Shown here: in pieces, positions 41,762 to 50,770 of the stretch
Layout: every line of letters begins with the position of its first letter
How positions within the stretch are numbered: position 1 is the first letter of the stretch
From: Janthinobacterium sp. TND4EL3
Lineage (GTDB): Bacteria; Pseudomonadota; Gammaproteobacteria; Burkholderiales; Burkholderiaceae_D
Reading direction: 5' to 3'
DNA: 64,000 nt
Assembly: GCF_900156175.1 (NCBI RefSeq)
Contig: NZ_FTMV01000013.1
Coordinates: forward strand, 62,001 to 126,000
Notes under the pieces: generated by a model
What the model was told of the DNA's origin: nothing
Database searches by the model: none
Seen by the model: only the letters and a program-made list of their open reading frames with translations
Position numbers and translations under genes: made by a program

Positions 41762-41868
41762 AGATACTCCTTGGCGAGCATGCGGAACAGCCGGGCGGCC
41801 AGGATGCTGCTGACGGCGATGACGATGCAGCCGTCCAGGAAAAACAATACCTTGCCCACCAGGTGCAT
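41737..41868 (-). CDS. Possible small one-helix membrane protein (43 aa)
   Basis: A short frame from ATG 41868 encodes a hydrophobic segment, GKVLFFLDGCIVIAVSSILA, flanked by basic residues (RLFRMLAK), the make-up of a small single-span membrane protein. The only ribosome-binding-like bases (AGGG) are too close to the ATG, so translation is doubtful. It is reported because the stretch is otherwise empty. Confidence 0.25.
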   Translation of the reverse strand: MHLVGKVLFFLDGCIVIAVSSILAARLFRMLAKEYLCTTFTTC

Positions 41869-41999
41869 GCCCTGTATGACTTTGCAAGGCAGGGAAGATT
41901 CCCGTACCTTGACGTTATCCGTCCAATATCACTGTGTTTTGCGCTATGACAAAGTCGCGGCAAAAAGCATGCAAACAGCGTTGCCGCCGGAAAATGAGG

Positions 42000-43574
42000 C
42001 TATTTGAACGCCTTGATGACGGCGTCCAGCTTGACTTTCAATGACTTGTCGTGCGCGTGGATGGGCGGCACCTCGCGCTGCACGCCGAGCAACTGGTAGA
42101 CGGCCGTCTGTGCCGCGCGCACCGAGTATTCCACGGTAAACACGACATCGTCGGCGATTTCCACGAACTGGCTGACGAAGGCCAGGTTGGCGCAGTTGGC
42201 CGGCACCGGCAGCGGGCGGTCGCTTTTCGCGCGGGGCATGAACATGCTGGTGATGTAGGGCATGCGGCAGGGAATGCAGTTGGCCGTGGCCATGATGTCC
42301 AGGTCGAAATTCAGGTGGCCGCACAGTTCGCGCAGGATTTCTTCTCCGCTGCAGTCGGACATGGGCTTGGCGACGAAGTTGCCGATGCGGTCAGGGTGCA
42401 GCGCGTAGCCCCAGAATACCTGCACGCCTTCGGGCTGGCCGGCGAAATGGGGCTGGTGCGCCAGCACCACCGACATGAACCAGTTGCTGTCCTTGAAGGT
42501 GACGAGGCCGCCCGTGCCAGCGCTGTTGCCCGTGAATTGTTCCATGCGGTCGAAGAAGGCGCCATCCTTCAGGGTGACCGTGTACGAGGCCCAGTACGAT
42601 TCCGGGATGCTGCTGTTGAAGGCGGCGGGGCGGCCCAGTTCCGGGCGTCCCTCGGCCAGCTTTTCCCACAGGCGCCAGCCATGGCTGTCGTGCTTCGTGC
42701 GCTTGGCCGGCGCGCTGTGCATGCTGCCATAGCTCGAGGCATCCGTCATCGAGGCATTCTGGAAGAACACCAGGTCGTCCGCGGCAACTGGGATGACGTC
42801 GGCCAGACCGCGGCGCTGGCAGTGCAGGGCGGTGGCCGTCAGGCGGCCGTCGGACTCCTGCAGCGTGATGTCCGTGACGGCGCAATCCATGATGATGGTC
42901 ACGCCTTGCTCCTGCAGCCAGGCGACCAGCGGGCGCACCAGCGAGTCGTACTGGTTGTAGACGGTGCGCTTGACGCCGGCCAGGGTTTCGATGCGCGAAA
43001 ACTCCATCATGAAGCGGTGCAGGTAGCGCTTGAATTCGACGGCGCTGTGCCAGGGCTGGAAGGCGAACGTGGTGGCCCACATGTACCAGAACTTGGTGTC
43101 GAAGAATTCCGGCGAGAGCCAGTCCGTGATGGCGCTGCTGCCCAGCGTGTCTTCATCGGCTTCCGTCAGTTTCAGCAGTTCCAGCCTGTCCTGCATGGTA
43201 AAGCCCATGCTGCTCACGTCGACCTTGAAACGGTTGCGGTCGACCAGGCGCGCGCGCGAGTGGGGAATGTGGCGTTCGTTGAAGGCGATGGTTTCATCGT
43301 AGACGCTCTGGCCCGCATGTTCGAGCGAGGGGATGCTCTTGAACAAGTCCCAGGTGCATTCGTAGTTGTCGGTGGTCAGCATGCGCCCGCCGCGCAGGGT
43401 GTAGCCGTCCTCGGCGTTGCCGCCGCCATCGAGGCTGCCCCCCGTCACGGGCGCTGCTTCGAAGATGCTGATGTTGCTGCCTTGCATGCCGCCATCGCGG
43501 ATCATGAAGGCGGCCGCGGCCAGTGAACCGATGCCGCCGCCTACCAGGTAGGCTTTTTTGTCTGTATTGCTCAT
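42000..43574 (-). CDS. ohyA: Oleate hydratase
   Basis: FAD-containing enzyme that adds water to the cis-9 double bond of oleate and related fatty acids, giving 10-hydroxy fatty acids. 524 residues. The nucleotide-binding loop VGGGIGSLAAAAFMIRDG is at the N terminus; FEAAPVTGGSLDGGGN, RGGRMLTTDNYECTWDLF and MWATTFAFQPWHSAVEFKRY are hallmark stretches; IPCRMPYITSMFMPR is near the C terminus. ATG 43574 follows AGGGA and excludes an unlikely 22-residue upstream extension. It appears monocistronic. In the family it can detoxify unsaturated fatty acids. A 12-bp palindrome lies upstream. Confidence 0.93.
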   Translation of the reverse strand: MSNTDKKAYLVGGGIGSLAAAAFMIRDGGMQGSNISIFEAAPVTGGSLDGGGNAEDGYTLRGGRMLTTDNYECTWDLFKSIPSLEHAGQSVYDETIAFNERHIPHSRARLVDRNRFKVDVSSMGFTMQDRLELLKLTEADEDTLGSSAITDWLSPEFFDTKFWYMWATTFAFQPWHSAVEFKRYLHRFMMEFSRIETLAGVKRTVYNQYDSLVRPLVAWLQEQGVTIIMDCAVTDITLQESDGRLTATALHCQRRGLADVIPVAADDLVFFQNASMTDASSYGSMHSAPAKRTKHDSHGWRLWEKLAEGRPELGRPAAFNSSIPESYWASYTVTLKDGAFFDRMEQFTGNSAGTGGLVTFKDSNWFMSVVLAHQPHFAGQPEGVQVFWGYALHPDRIGNFVAKPMSDCSGEEILRELCGHLNFDLDIMATANCIPCRMPYITSMFMPRAKSDRPLPVPANCANLAFVSQFVEIADDVVFTVEYSVRAAQTAVYQLLGVQREVPPIHAHDKSLKVKLDAVIKAFK

Positions 43575-43689
43575 GGTTATTCCCTGAATGTGAGCGCATC
43601 CGTGTGCGCGAAAGGCCGGCGAGCGGCACGGCGTAGCCATGCCATATTTGCCTATCTTATAACATCAGGGAGGAAATGGCTGCTCAATA

Positions 43690-43701
43690 GAGCAATTGCT
43701 C
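43690..43701. promoter_or_regulatory. Perfect 12-bp palindrome upstream of ohyA
   Basis: GAGCAATTGCTC, followed by GGTTTT on the plus strand, in the gap between the GNAT gene and ohyA. It could be an operator for ohyA or part of a weak terminator. Confidence 0.25.
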
Positions 43702-43709
43702 GGTTTTCG

Positions 43710-44249
43710 TCAGGCGCCGGTACGGTCGTTGCGCCGTTCAAAGTACAGCAAGTCCGACCACGCATCGTGAAAACGCATGGCTTTTTCTGAGCGGCCATAT
43801 TGATGAAAGCCGTTGCGCTGCATGACGGCGACCGAACCCAGGTTTTGCGGCCGCGCCGTCGCTTCCAGGCGCCACAGTTCCAGGGTGCCGAATGCTTCTT
43901 CCAGCAGCAGGGCCACGACGCGCGTGGCGTAGCCGCGTCCGCCGAATTGCTCGCCGATGCGGTAACCGAGCGTCGCCCTGTTGAAATACGGACGCGTGAC
44001 GGCCGTCAGGTTGACCCTGCCGACGATCTTCCCGTCCAGTTTGGCCAGGTACTGGTGCGCGCTGTCCTGCTGGCGCTCGCGCTGTGCCTGTTCGATGGCG
44101 GCGGCGACGCCTTCGGGCGTGTAGTAGGCAGGCGGGCGGGCCGTGACCCAGGTTTCAAAATAGGCGCGGTTTTCCAGTTCGAAGGCCAGCAAGGCGGGCA
44201 GGTCGGCGCTGGTCGGCGTGTGTAATTGGAGGCGGTCGATGTCTGGCAT
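43710..44249 (-). CDS. GNAT N-acetyltransferase (RimJ/RimL type)
   Basis: Acetyl-CoA-dependent N-acetyltransferase, 179 residues, of the RimJ/RimL-like group that acetylates ribosomal-protein N termini or small amines. The acetyl-CoA pyrophosphate loop is IGEQFGGRGYATRVVALLLEEAF-like (visible core GGRGYATRVVALLLEEA), preceded by the beta-4 strand IVGRVNLTAV. The later GSVAVMQRNGFHQYGRSEKAM is the typical C-terminal signature. The gene starts at ATG 44249 and appears monocistronic. The acceptor is unknown. Confidence 0.87.
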   Translation of the reverse strand: MPDIDRLQLHTPTSADLPALLAFELENRAYFETWVTARPPAYYTPEGVAAAIEQAQRERQQDSAHQYLAKLDGKIVGRVNLTAVTRPYFNRATLGYRIGEQFGGRGYATRVVALLLEEAFGTLELWRLEATARPQNLGSVAVMQRNGFHQYGRSEKAMRFHDAWSDLLYFERRNDRTGA

Positions 44250-44426
44250 GGGATGGTGTCGGAAAGCGATGCGCCATTATAGTCAGCTGGCGCCTTTCGC
44301 CGCACACGTGCATGAATTCATGACGGGGCAGCACCTTGTCCCGTCTCTGCCTCGGCGGCAGCGACTTTGCCGGCGCCATGCCTTTTACGCGGTTCCGCCG
44401 GGAAAACTCCGACGTCCGAGAATGAT

Positions 44427-45011
44427 TCAGCGCGGTCCCCAGACCTCGTCTTCCGTCCAGCCCAGCTCCAGAAAATCCTGCGCCCGCTCGTCCGCCTCGC
44501 CGGCGCAATAGAATTCGTCGAGCTGGGGCGGCGCGATGCGCGTGCCGGCCAGCATGGCGTGCACTTGCCCACGGTGGTGGATCTGGTGCTGGAACAGATG
44601 CGCCAGCATGCGCAGGCGCGTGTCGATTTGCGGATTATCGCGCAAGATCGTCACGGGCCGCGCCAGGTCCGCGTCGCACAGGCTGCGGCAATGGGCGATC
44701 AGGCGCAGGTCCGAGGCGCGCTGGGCCGCGTGCAGGGCCGCGCAGTCGGTGAACGGCTCGTCCTGTTCAAAGAAGGTATAGCAGTCGGCATGGGGCGCCT
44801 CGCCGCGCAGTTCGCGTTCGAGCGCGTCGAGATAAAACCAGTCGCATGTGAGGATGTGGTTCAAGGTGGACTGGATGGTGGGGAAGAAACTGACGCGCGT
44901 GGCCTGGAACTCGGCCTGGTTCAGCTGCCCGCAAGTCTTCAGCAGGCGGTGGTTGGCCCAGGCGTTGTTGTATGCCTGGGTGGTGACGTAGTGCGCAAGT
45001 GGATTGTTCAT
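44427..45011 (-). CDS. DinB family protein
   Basis: Four-helix-bundle protein of 194 residues of the DinB/YfiT family, whose members bind a divalent metal and include thiol-dependent transferases. The metal-ligand histidines are visible in LNHILTCDWFYLDAL (first His) and LFQHQIHHRGQVHAML (second and third). The N terminus NPLAHYVTTQAYNNAWANHRLL is typical. The 44250-44426 gap downstream contains nothing recognisable. The ATG at 45011 has no strong ribosome-binding site. Function in this organism is unknown. Confidence 0.87.
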   Translation of the reverse strand: MNNPLAHYVTTQAYNNAWANHRLLKTCGQLNQAEFQATRVSFFPTIQSTLNHILTCDWFYLDALERELRGEAPHADCYTFFEQDEPFTDCAALHAAQRASDLRLIAHCRSLCDADLARPVTILRDNPQIDTRLRMLAHLFQHQIHHRGQVHAMLAGTRIAPPQLDEFYCAGEADERAQDFLELGWTEDEVWGPR

Positions 45012-45174
45012 GATGGGTCGCTTGTCGAGCAGGGCAGGGTGTATGCCGTGTCATTTTAGCATGTTGCGGCAGGGAAACAAAGCAGGCATGCCTGCCGCAC
45101 CGGCGCTGCTGGCATCTAGTAAAATCGCGGGGCGGATTTCGCGATGGCGATGCACATAGGGTTGGAAGAATAAA

Positions 45175-46158
45175 ATGGGTTGGATAGGAAAATTACTGAA
45201 CGGCGGCGACAAAAACAAGGCTGCGCCCGTCACGGCAGCGGCGGCGCCCGCGATGGCGCGGCAGCCAGTGAGCATCGCCGAAATCGATGCCATCTACTAC
45301 CGCTGGCTCGCGGCCGCCGGTTCGGCGCAGGCTTCCGCAGAGGCGGAACGGCAGATTCTGGAGGAATTGGCGCGCCTGGCGCGTGAACCGGTCGCTGGCG
45401 CCGCGCTGATACCGCGCATACCGGCCATCATTCCGCAGTTGATGCGGACTTTGCAAAATGAAAACATGAGCGCGGCCGAGCTGTCGCGCCAGCTGGCCCA
45501 GGACGTGCTGCTGGTCGCCGAGGTCTACCGCGAAGCGAACCGGCCCTGCTACCATTCGCGCTATAACGCCAGTCCGTCGATCAACAACATGGAAGGCGCC
45601 ATCATGCTGCTGGGGCAAAACGGCATGCGCATGCTGCTCGCCCGCGTCGCCTTCCGTCCCATCGTCAGCATGCAAAGTGGCGGGCTGACCATACGCACGG
45701 CGCCGCTGATCTGGCGCCAGTCCGAGAAATGTGCGCTGGCGGCCAACCTGGTCGCGCCGGCCATGCAGGCCAACGCCTTTGACGCCTATCTGGCGGGGCT
45801 GATGGCCAACGTCGGCCTGGTGGTGGCGTTCCGGCTGATCGACCAGATGCATGCACCCGACGCCTTCCCGCAATCGGACGCCTTCATTGCCCAGGTGTTT
45901 GCGCAAGCGCGCATCCTGTCGGTGCGGATCGCCGAATTATGGGAGTTTCCAGAATCCGTGACCCGCGCGATCGGGCATGCCGCTGCCGATGCCGATGCCG
46001 ATCCGCAGGCGCAAGCGCTGGCGCTGGGCGAGCGCTTGAGCAAGCTGCGCATGCTGGTCGATACCGGCCGCTTTCCCGCCGACGATCCCTTCGTGACGGC
46101 CGGACTGGGCAGGAACGAGCTGCAGGTGTTCGACAAACTGGCCGACGAGGAGGAGTGA
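45175..46158 (+). CDS. HDOD domain protein
   Basis: Cytoplasmic signalling protein of 327 residues with an HDOD domain (about 75-290), a non-catalytic relative of the HD phosphohydrolases found in c-di-GMP, chemotaxis and stress-signalling proteins. Visible stretches are IPQLMRTLQNENMSAAELSRQL, INNMEGAIMLLGQNGMRMLLAR and the helix-rich C-terminal half with LWEFPESVTRAIGHAA. The N-terminal 70 residues are Ala-rich and possibly flexible. Convergent with livF, 26 bp apart. Partner unknown; there is no attached response-regulator or GGDEF domain. Confidence 0.85.
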   Translation: MGWIGKLLNGGDKNKAAPVTAAAAPAMARQPVSIAEIDAIYYRWLAAAGSAQASAEAERQILEELARLAREPVAGAALIPRIPAIIPQLMRTLQNENMSAAELSRQLAQDVLLVAEVYREANRPCYHSRYNASPSINNMEGAIMLLGQNGMRMLLARVAFRPIVSMQSGGLTIRTAPLIWRQSEKCALAANLVAPAMQANAFDAYLAGLMANVGLVVAFRLIDQMHAPDAFPQSDAFIAQVFAQARILSVRIAELWEFPESVTRAIGHAAADADADPQAQALALGERLSKLRMLVDTGRFPADDPFVTAGLGRNELQVFDKLADEEE

Positions 46159-46184
46159 TGCCGGCCGCGTGCGGCCGATCTCGC

Positions 46185-46898
46185 TCAGCGCGCAAAATAC
46201 AGCGCATGCAAATGCTCGAGGTCGACATCAACGGCCGCCTGCGACAGCGCCACTTTACCGCTTTGCATCAGGTAGACGTGATCGGCCACGCCCACGGCGC
46301 GCGCCGTGTTCTGCTCCACTAAAATGATGGTGCGCTTGCCATCGTTCAGGCGCGCGAGGATGTCGAACAGTTCGTTGACCACCAGCGGCGCCAGGCCCAG
46401 CGACGGCTCGTCGATGATCAATAACGACGGATCCGACATCAGGCCCCGCGCCATCGCCAGCATCTGCGCCTCGCCGCCCGAGAGCGAGCCGGCCAGCTGC
46501 TTGCGGCGTTCATGCAGGCGCGGGAACATGGCGTAGGCTTGCTCCAGGCGCGCCGGCATGTGGCTGCGGTGCTCCTTCGGAAACGCGCCCATGATCAGGT
46601 TTTCTTCCACGCTCATGTCGCGAAACGTCATGCGGCCTTCCGGGATCATCGTGACCCGCGCGTCGCTCATCTTCCACGTGGGCGTGCCGTTGATGGGCGT
46701 GCCGTCGAGCGCGATGCTGCCTGCGCCGACCGGCAGCAGACCCATGATGGCGCGCAGCAAGGTCGTCTTGCCGGCCCCGTTCGGGCCGATGATGGTGGTC
46801 AGCTTGCCCTTCTGAATCGACAGCGACACGTCCCACAGCACGTTGATGGCGCCATAGCCGGCGCGCAGATTTTCTATCTTAAGCGTCGTTTCAAGCAT
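46185..46898 (-). CDS. livF: Branched-chain-type ABC transporter ATPase LivF
   Basis: One of two ATPases of a branched-chain amino-acid-type (HAAT) importer, 237 residues. Walker A is GPNGAGKTT, signature LSGGEAQMLAMARGL, Walker B LLIIDEPSLGLAP. The LivF-type sequence NLRAGYGAINVLWDVSL is at the start. ATG 46898 follows GGGAG by six bases and overlaps the livG stop by eight bases; a longer frame upstream would add 17 residues without such a site. It is the last gene of the operon. The imported compound is probably a carboxylic or aromatic acid, judged from the upstream ligase and dehydrogenase, not necessarily leucine. Confidence 0.9.
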   Translation of the reverse strand: MLETTLKIENLRAGYGAINVLWDVSLSIQKGKLTTIIGPNGAGKTTLLRAIMGLLPVGAGSIALDGTPINGTPTWKMSDARVTMIPEGRMTFRDMSVEENLIMGAFPKEHRSHMPARLEQAYAMFPRLHERRKQLAGSLSGGEAQMLAMARGLMSDPSLLIIDEPSLGLAPLVVNELFDILARLNDGKRTIILVEQNTARAVGVADHVYLMQSGKVALSQAAVDVDLEHLHALYFAR

Positions 46899-47604
46899 GA
46901 ACGGCTCCCGTGTAGCTTTCGATGACGGCCGGGTCGCGGAAGACGGCATCGGGCGTGCCGTCGGCGATCAGCTGGCCAAAATTGAGCACGGCCACGCGCT
47001 GGCACAGATTGCTGATGGTTTCGATATCGTGCTCGATCATGACGATGCCCACGCCAAAGGCGGCGTGCAAGTCCTTGAGCATGCCCATAAAGCGGCGCTT
47101 GCCGTTCGTTTCCAGGCCCGCCAGCACTTCATCCAACAGCAACAATTTCGGATTGGTGGCCAGGGCCTTGGCCACTTCCAGCGCTTTCAGTTCCGTCAGC
47201 GCCAGTTCGCTGGCCGCGTCGCGCCCGGCCTTGTCCGCCAGGCTGGTGAAATCGAGGATTTCATCGATCTTGCGCTGGTCTACCTTGCCGGTGCCGAAGC
47301 GCTGCGCTACGACGAGGTTTTCGCGCACCGTCAATTCATGCATCGGTTGCGGGATCTGGAAGGTGCGGCCCAGTCCCAGGCGTGCGCGCTGGTACATGGG
47401 CGTGGCCATGATGTCGCGTCCCTCGAAGCGGATGCTGCCGCCGGTGGGGCGCACCAGGCCGGAAATGGCGTTGAACAGGGTGGTCTTGCCGGCGCCGTTC
47501 GCGCCCACGAGGCCGATCACGTCGTGGCTGCCTACTTTTAACGTGACGGCATCGACGGCCGTCAGGCCGCCGAAGCGCACGGACACATTATCGAGTTCAA
47601 GCAT
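46891..47604 (-). CDS. livG: Branched-chain-type ABC transporter ATPase LivG
   Basis: Second ATPase of the importer, 237 residues. Walker A is GANGAGKTT, and the typical LivG stretches are LFNAISGLVRPTGGSIRFEG, GLGRTFQIPQPMHELTVRENL and LLLLDEVLAGL, with VVIMIEHDIE-type H-loop (GIVMIEHDIETI). It overlaps the livM stop by eight bases (47597-47604) and livF by eight bases, so all are translated from one message. The signature is LALTELKALEVAKAL, more divergent from LSGGQ than usual, as is common in LivG. Confidence 0.9.
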   Translation of the reverse strand: MLELDNVSVRFGGLTAVDAVTLKVGSHDVIGLVGANGAGKTTLFNAISGLVRPTGGSIRFEGRDIMATPMYQRARLGLGRTFQIPQPMHELTVRENLVVAQRFGTGKVDQRKIDEILDFTSLADKAGRDAASELALTELKALEVAKALATNPKLLLLDEVLAGLETNGKRRFMGMLKDLHAAFGVGIVMIEHDIETISNLCQRVAVLNFGQLIADGTPDAVFRDPAVIESYTGAVHA

Positions 47605-48571
47605 GTTGTTTCTCCTTCGCTTTGAAGGTGTTTTTCAGCCATTTTTGCAGCAGCGGCAGCAAGCCGTTCGGACTGAAGACGATCATCGCCACCAGCAGCA
47701 CGCCCAGCACCAGCTGGTGGCCGGTGGGGATCAGCGATTTGAAGATCAGCTGGTCGACCAGGTAGACCACGACGGCGCCCAGCACGGGACCGAGTATCGT
47801 GCGGTAGCCGCCGAAGATGGCCGCCACGATCGGTAACGTCACCCACAGGCTGTTGAAGGCGTAGTCGGGTTCCAGGAAATTGATGTAGTGGGCGTTGAAG
47901 GCGCCGAACAGCCCGGCCATGAAGGCCGACACGAGCAGCATCGCGCCTTTCAGCAAGGTGCTGTTGACGCCGACGACGCGCGTGGCGTCCTCGCTGTCGT
48001 GCATGGCGCGCAGGGCGATGCCGTAATGGCTGGCGCGGATGCGGCCGTAGGCAAAGGCGCATGCCACCACCAGGGTTAGTACCACCAGGTAGGCGCCCGT
48101 CTTGCTGGCCAGATCAAAACCGAAGACGGCGGGCAAGGCCGGAATATTGTTGATGCCGCCGGCGCCGCCCGTCACCGAGCTCCATTCCGTGGCCAGGATG
48201 CGGAAGATGTGGGCGTAGGCGAGGATGGCCAGCGCAAAATACGGCCCGCGCAGCCGCAGCACGGGCAGCATGATGACGGCGGCGAGCGCCGCGCCCATGC
48301 CGCCCAGCAGCATGGCGGCAAACACGGGCAGGCCCAGTTTCACGGTGGCCAGCGCGGAGACATACGCGCCCACGCCGAAGAACGCCGCGTGGCCGAAGCT
48401 GACCATGCCGCCCAGGTTGCCCAGCAGGGCCCATGACATGGCCACGCCGCCAATGATCAGGGCCGCCACCACCATGCTCATCACATACTGGTTGGCGCCC
48501 AGGGCCAGCGGCACGGCGACGTACGCGGCCAGCAGCAGGATTGCCGTGGAAATCAAAGTCGAGCGCTTCAT
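47597..48571 (-). CDS. livM: Branched-chain-type ABC transporter permease LivM
   Basis: Membrane permease of 324 residues with 9-10 helices. Typical LivM stretches are GNLGGMVSFGHAAFFGVGAY, FALAILAYAHIFRILATEW, GIALRAMHDSEDATRVVGVN (the EAA-like loop) and FGGYRTILGPVLGAVVVYL. ATG 48571 overlaps the livH stop by four bases. The reading frame runs far upstream of this ATG, but that part is another frame of livH. It works with LivH, LivF, LivG and the binding protein. Confidence 0.9.
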   Translation of the reverse strand: MKRSTLISTAILLLAAYVAVPLALGANQYVMSMVVAALIIGGVAMSWALLGNLGGMVSFGHAAFFGVGAYVSALATVKLGLPVFAAMLLGGMGAALAAVIMLPVLRLRGPYFALAILAYAHIFRILATEWSSVTGGAGGINNIPALPAVFGFDLASKTGAYLVVLTLVVACAFAYGRIRASHYGIALRAMHDSEDATRVVGVNSTLLKGAMLLVSAFMAGLFGAFNAHYINFLEPDYAFNSLWVTLPIVAAIFGGYRTILGPVLGAVVVYLVDQLIFKSLIPTGHQLVLGVLLVAMIVFSPNGLLPLLQKWLKNTFKAKEKQHA

Positions 48572-49440
48572 CCGCGCCTCCGTTGTGCGCCGAACAAGCC
48601 GTTCGGCATGATGAACAGCACCAGCAGGAACAGCACCATGCCGGACAATTCCTGCAGCGCGGAGCTGGCCAGGGTGACGGTCAGCGCTTCGGCCACGCCC
48701 AGCAGCACGGCGGCCAGCAGCACGCCCGGTATCGAGCCGATGCCTGCCAGTACCGTGATGATGAAGGCTTTTACCGTCAGCGCGCCGCCGTAGGCCGGCT
48801 GGATCACGCCATAGCTGAACAGGGCGACGCCGGCGAAGGCGGCCAGGATGCCGGCGACCAGAAAGGAGACCAGTTCCGTGCGGCCCGGATCGATGCCCAT
48901 CAGCTTGGCCGCGTCGCGGTTGCTGGACACGGCGCGCACGGCGCGGCCATACCAGCTGGTCGACAGCCAGCGCCACAGGGCGGCCATCAGCACCAGGCTG
49001 ACGCCGAAGAAAATGACTTCGCTGCGCATGCTGAAGAAGGGGCCGATCTCGAAGCCTTCCTGCAGCCAGCTCGACGAGGTCGAGCGGATGTCGGCCTTCC
49101 AGACCAGCAAGATGAAATTGGTGAGGATCACGCCGATGCCGTAGGTGAGGATCAGCGAATTGATTTCGCGGTCTTTCTTGATGCGGCTGACGATCAGGTA
49201 GACGCCCACGGATGTCAGGCTGACGATCACCAGCGCGATGGGGATGGCGAACATGGGCCCCAGGCCCAGTCCCGACTCCACGCTGTAGGCGATGTAGGCT
49301 GCCAGCAGCACCAGTTCCCCGTGCGCCAGGTTGATCACCTTCATGGTGCCGAACACCAGCGCCAGTCCCAGTGCGATCAGGGCATAGGAGCCGCCCTGCA
49401 GCAAGCCCGAATACAGGGCTTGCAAGATTAATTCTGTCAT
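48568..49440 (-). CDS. livH: Branched-chain-type ABC transporter permease LivH
   Basis: Membrane permease of 290 residues with about eight helices. Typical sequence: ILQALYSGLLQGGSYALIAL at the start, LALVFGTMKVINLAHGELVL and VRAVSSNRDAAKLMGIDPGR in the cytoplasmic loop, and AGIGSIPGVLLAAVLLGVAE. The gene ends four bases inside livM (ATGA) and lies 103 bp downstream of the binding-protein gene; that spacer holds no clear regulatory element, so differential expression of the receptor is possible. Confidence 0.9.
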   Translation of the reverse strand: MTELILQALYSGLLQGGSYALIALGLALVFGTMKVINLAHGELVLLAAYIAYSVESGLGLGPMFAIPIALVIVSLTSVGVYLIVSRIKKDREINSLILTYGIGVILTNFILLVWKADIRSTSSSWLQEGFEIGPFFSMRSEVIFFGVSLVLMAALWRWLSTSWYGRAVRAVSSNRDAAKLMGIDPGRTELVSFLVAGILAAFAGVALFSYGVIQPAYGGALTVKAFIITVLAGIGSIPGVLLAAVLLGVAEALTVTLASSALQELSGMVLFLLVLFIMPNGLFGAQRRRG

Positions 49441-49543
49441 ATCGTGATCCCGTCAGGCGGCCCTGGCGCATCGCAAGAGGCACCAGGACCGCCGTTCATC
49501 GGTACGCGCCCGGCGGGCGCGCGCGTGTGCAGCGGGAGGCTGC

Positions 49544-50710
49544 TTACCAGGGCAGGGCAGGATAGTTCAGCTTGCCCGTCGCGTGTTCCTTCGGCCAGAC
49601 GATGACCACCTTCTTGTCCTGGTGCTGCGCCATGCGGTGCACGAAATTCTGGTTGTCGCCGTTGGCGGCGAACTGCACGCGGCCGATCAGGGTTTCGCGG
49701 TCCGTCTTGCGCATCTCGTCGGCCACGCCGCCTTTCTTGAGCGTGCCCTTGTCGGCCGCGCGCGCGATCGCTTCGAACAGCAGCATCGACTGCACATAGC
49801 CGAACTGGCCCAGGTAGTCCGGCTCCTTCTTGTACAGCTGCTTGTAGGCGTCGCTGAAGGCCTTGCCGTCGGCCGTCTTGAATTCCGTCGGAAAGGGCAG
49901 CAGGGCCGTGCCGAAGACGTTCGGCATCAGGTCGGGGAAGTCGGCCGCCATCTTCGGCGTGGCCAGCGACCACACGCCCACCATGGCCTTGATCTTCGGT
50001 TTCAGCACGCGGGCGGCGCGGATGATGCCCACGTAATCGTTTTCGTAGCCGACCATGGCCACGACTTCCGATTTATCCTGCAGCTTGATCTTGTTGATGA
50101 TGGGCTTGAAGTCGGTAATGGCCGGGTCGAACGAATGCGTCGTCACCTTCACGCCCTTGGCCGCCAGGGCCTTTTCCACGTCCTTGGCCAGGCCCGTGGT
50201 GGCGTCCTTGGTCGAATACACGATGGAGACGGACTTGGCGCCCACGTCGGCTAGCAGTCCCAGCATGGCTTTTTCGTAGCCGGCCGTGTTATTGATGCGG
50301 AAAAAATTCTTGCGTCCGCTGGCCACCAGGCTGTCGTCCACGCCGCCCGAGGTGATGTAGACGAGTCCCAGTTTATTGGCCGTGTCCGAGGCGGGCGAGA
50401 TATTGTTCGAGCCGTAGCCGCCCGTGATGGCCACCACGCCCTGGCTGGCCAGCTTTTCCACGGCCGCGATGGCCTTGGCGGGCGCCGATTCGTCGTCGAC
50501 GGTGATGATCTTGATGGTGTGCTTGCCGTTGGTCTTGTTGAATACCTCGGCCGCGACCATGATCCCTTCCTGCATGCCGGCGCCGACGCGCGCCAGGTTG
50601 CCCGTCAGCGGGATTTCCGCGCCGACCAGGAATTCGTCGGCGCTGGCCTGTGCCATCCAGGCGCTGGCGACCAGCGCTGCCATGGCGATGCGTGTGTAGG
50701 TGCGTTTCAT
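49544..50710 (-). CDS. livK: ABC transporter periplasmic binding protein (LivK-like)
   Basis: Periplasmic receptor of the importer, 388 residues, type I binding-protein fold. The signal peptide ends near AQASA. Typical stretches are GAEIPLTGNLARVGAGMQEG, ITGGYGSNNISPASDTANKLG (ligand-binding loop) and SVSIVYSTKDATTGLAKDVE. In place of the small loop motif of true branched-chain amino-acid receptors there are Asn/Ser residues, so an aromatic or other organic-acid ligand is plausible. The symbol describes the family only. It is transcribed between the CoA ligase gene and livH. Confidence 0.88.
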   Translation of the reverse strand: MKRTYTRIAMAALVASAWMAQASADEFLVGAEIPLTGNLARVGAGMQEGIMVAAEVFNKTNGKHTIKIITVDDESAPAKAIAAVEKLASQGVVAITGGYGSNNISPASDTANKLGLVYITSGGVDDSLVASGRKNFFRINNTAGYEKAMLGLLADVGAKSVSIVYSTKDATTGLAKDVEKALAAKGVKVTTHSFDPAITDFKPIINKIKLQDKSEVVAMVGYENDYVGIIRAARVLKPKIKAMVGVWSLATPKMAADFPDLMPNVFGTALLPFPTEFKTADGKAFSDAYKQLYKKEPDYLGQFGYVQSMLLFEAIARAADKGTLKKGGVADEMRKTDRETLIGRVQFAANGDNQNFVHRMAQHQDKKVVIVWPKEHATGKLNYPALPW

Positions 50711-50770
50711 CGTGTCTCCTCCGGTGATGTGGCTGGGTTTTATTGTCGGGTCTGCTACTACATGGTCAAC

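Larger units (their letters stand above)
41491..41999. other. 509-bp stretch without a well-supported gene
   Basis: Between lepB and ohyA. It holds two short minus-strand frames described separately (41737-41868 and 41702-41761), and on the minus strand a loose promoter-like TTGTCA with TATTGG 18 bp on, near 41925-41952. Longer frames here read as low-complexity sequence and are not convincing. No tRNA, repeat or insertion-sequence end was found. Confidence 0.5.
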
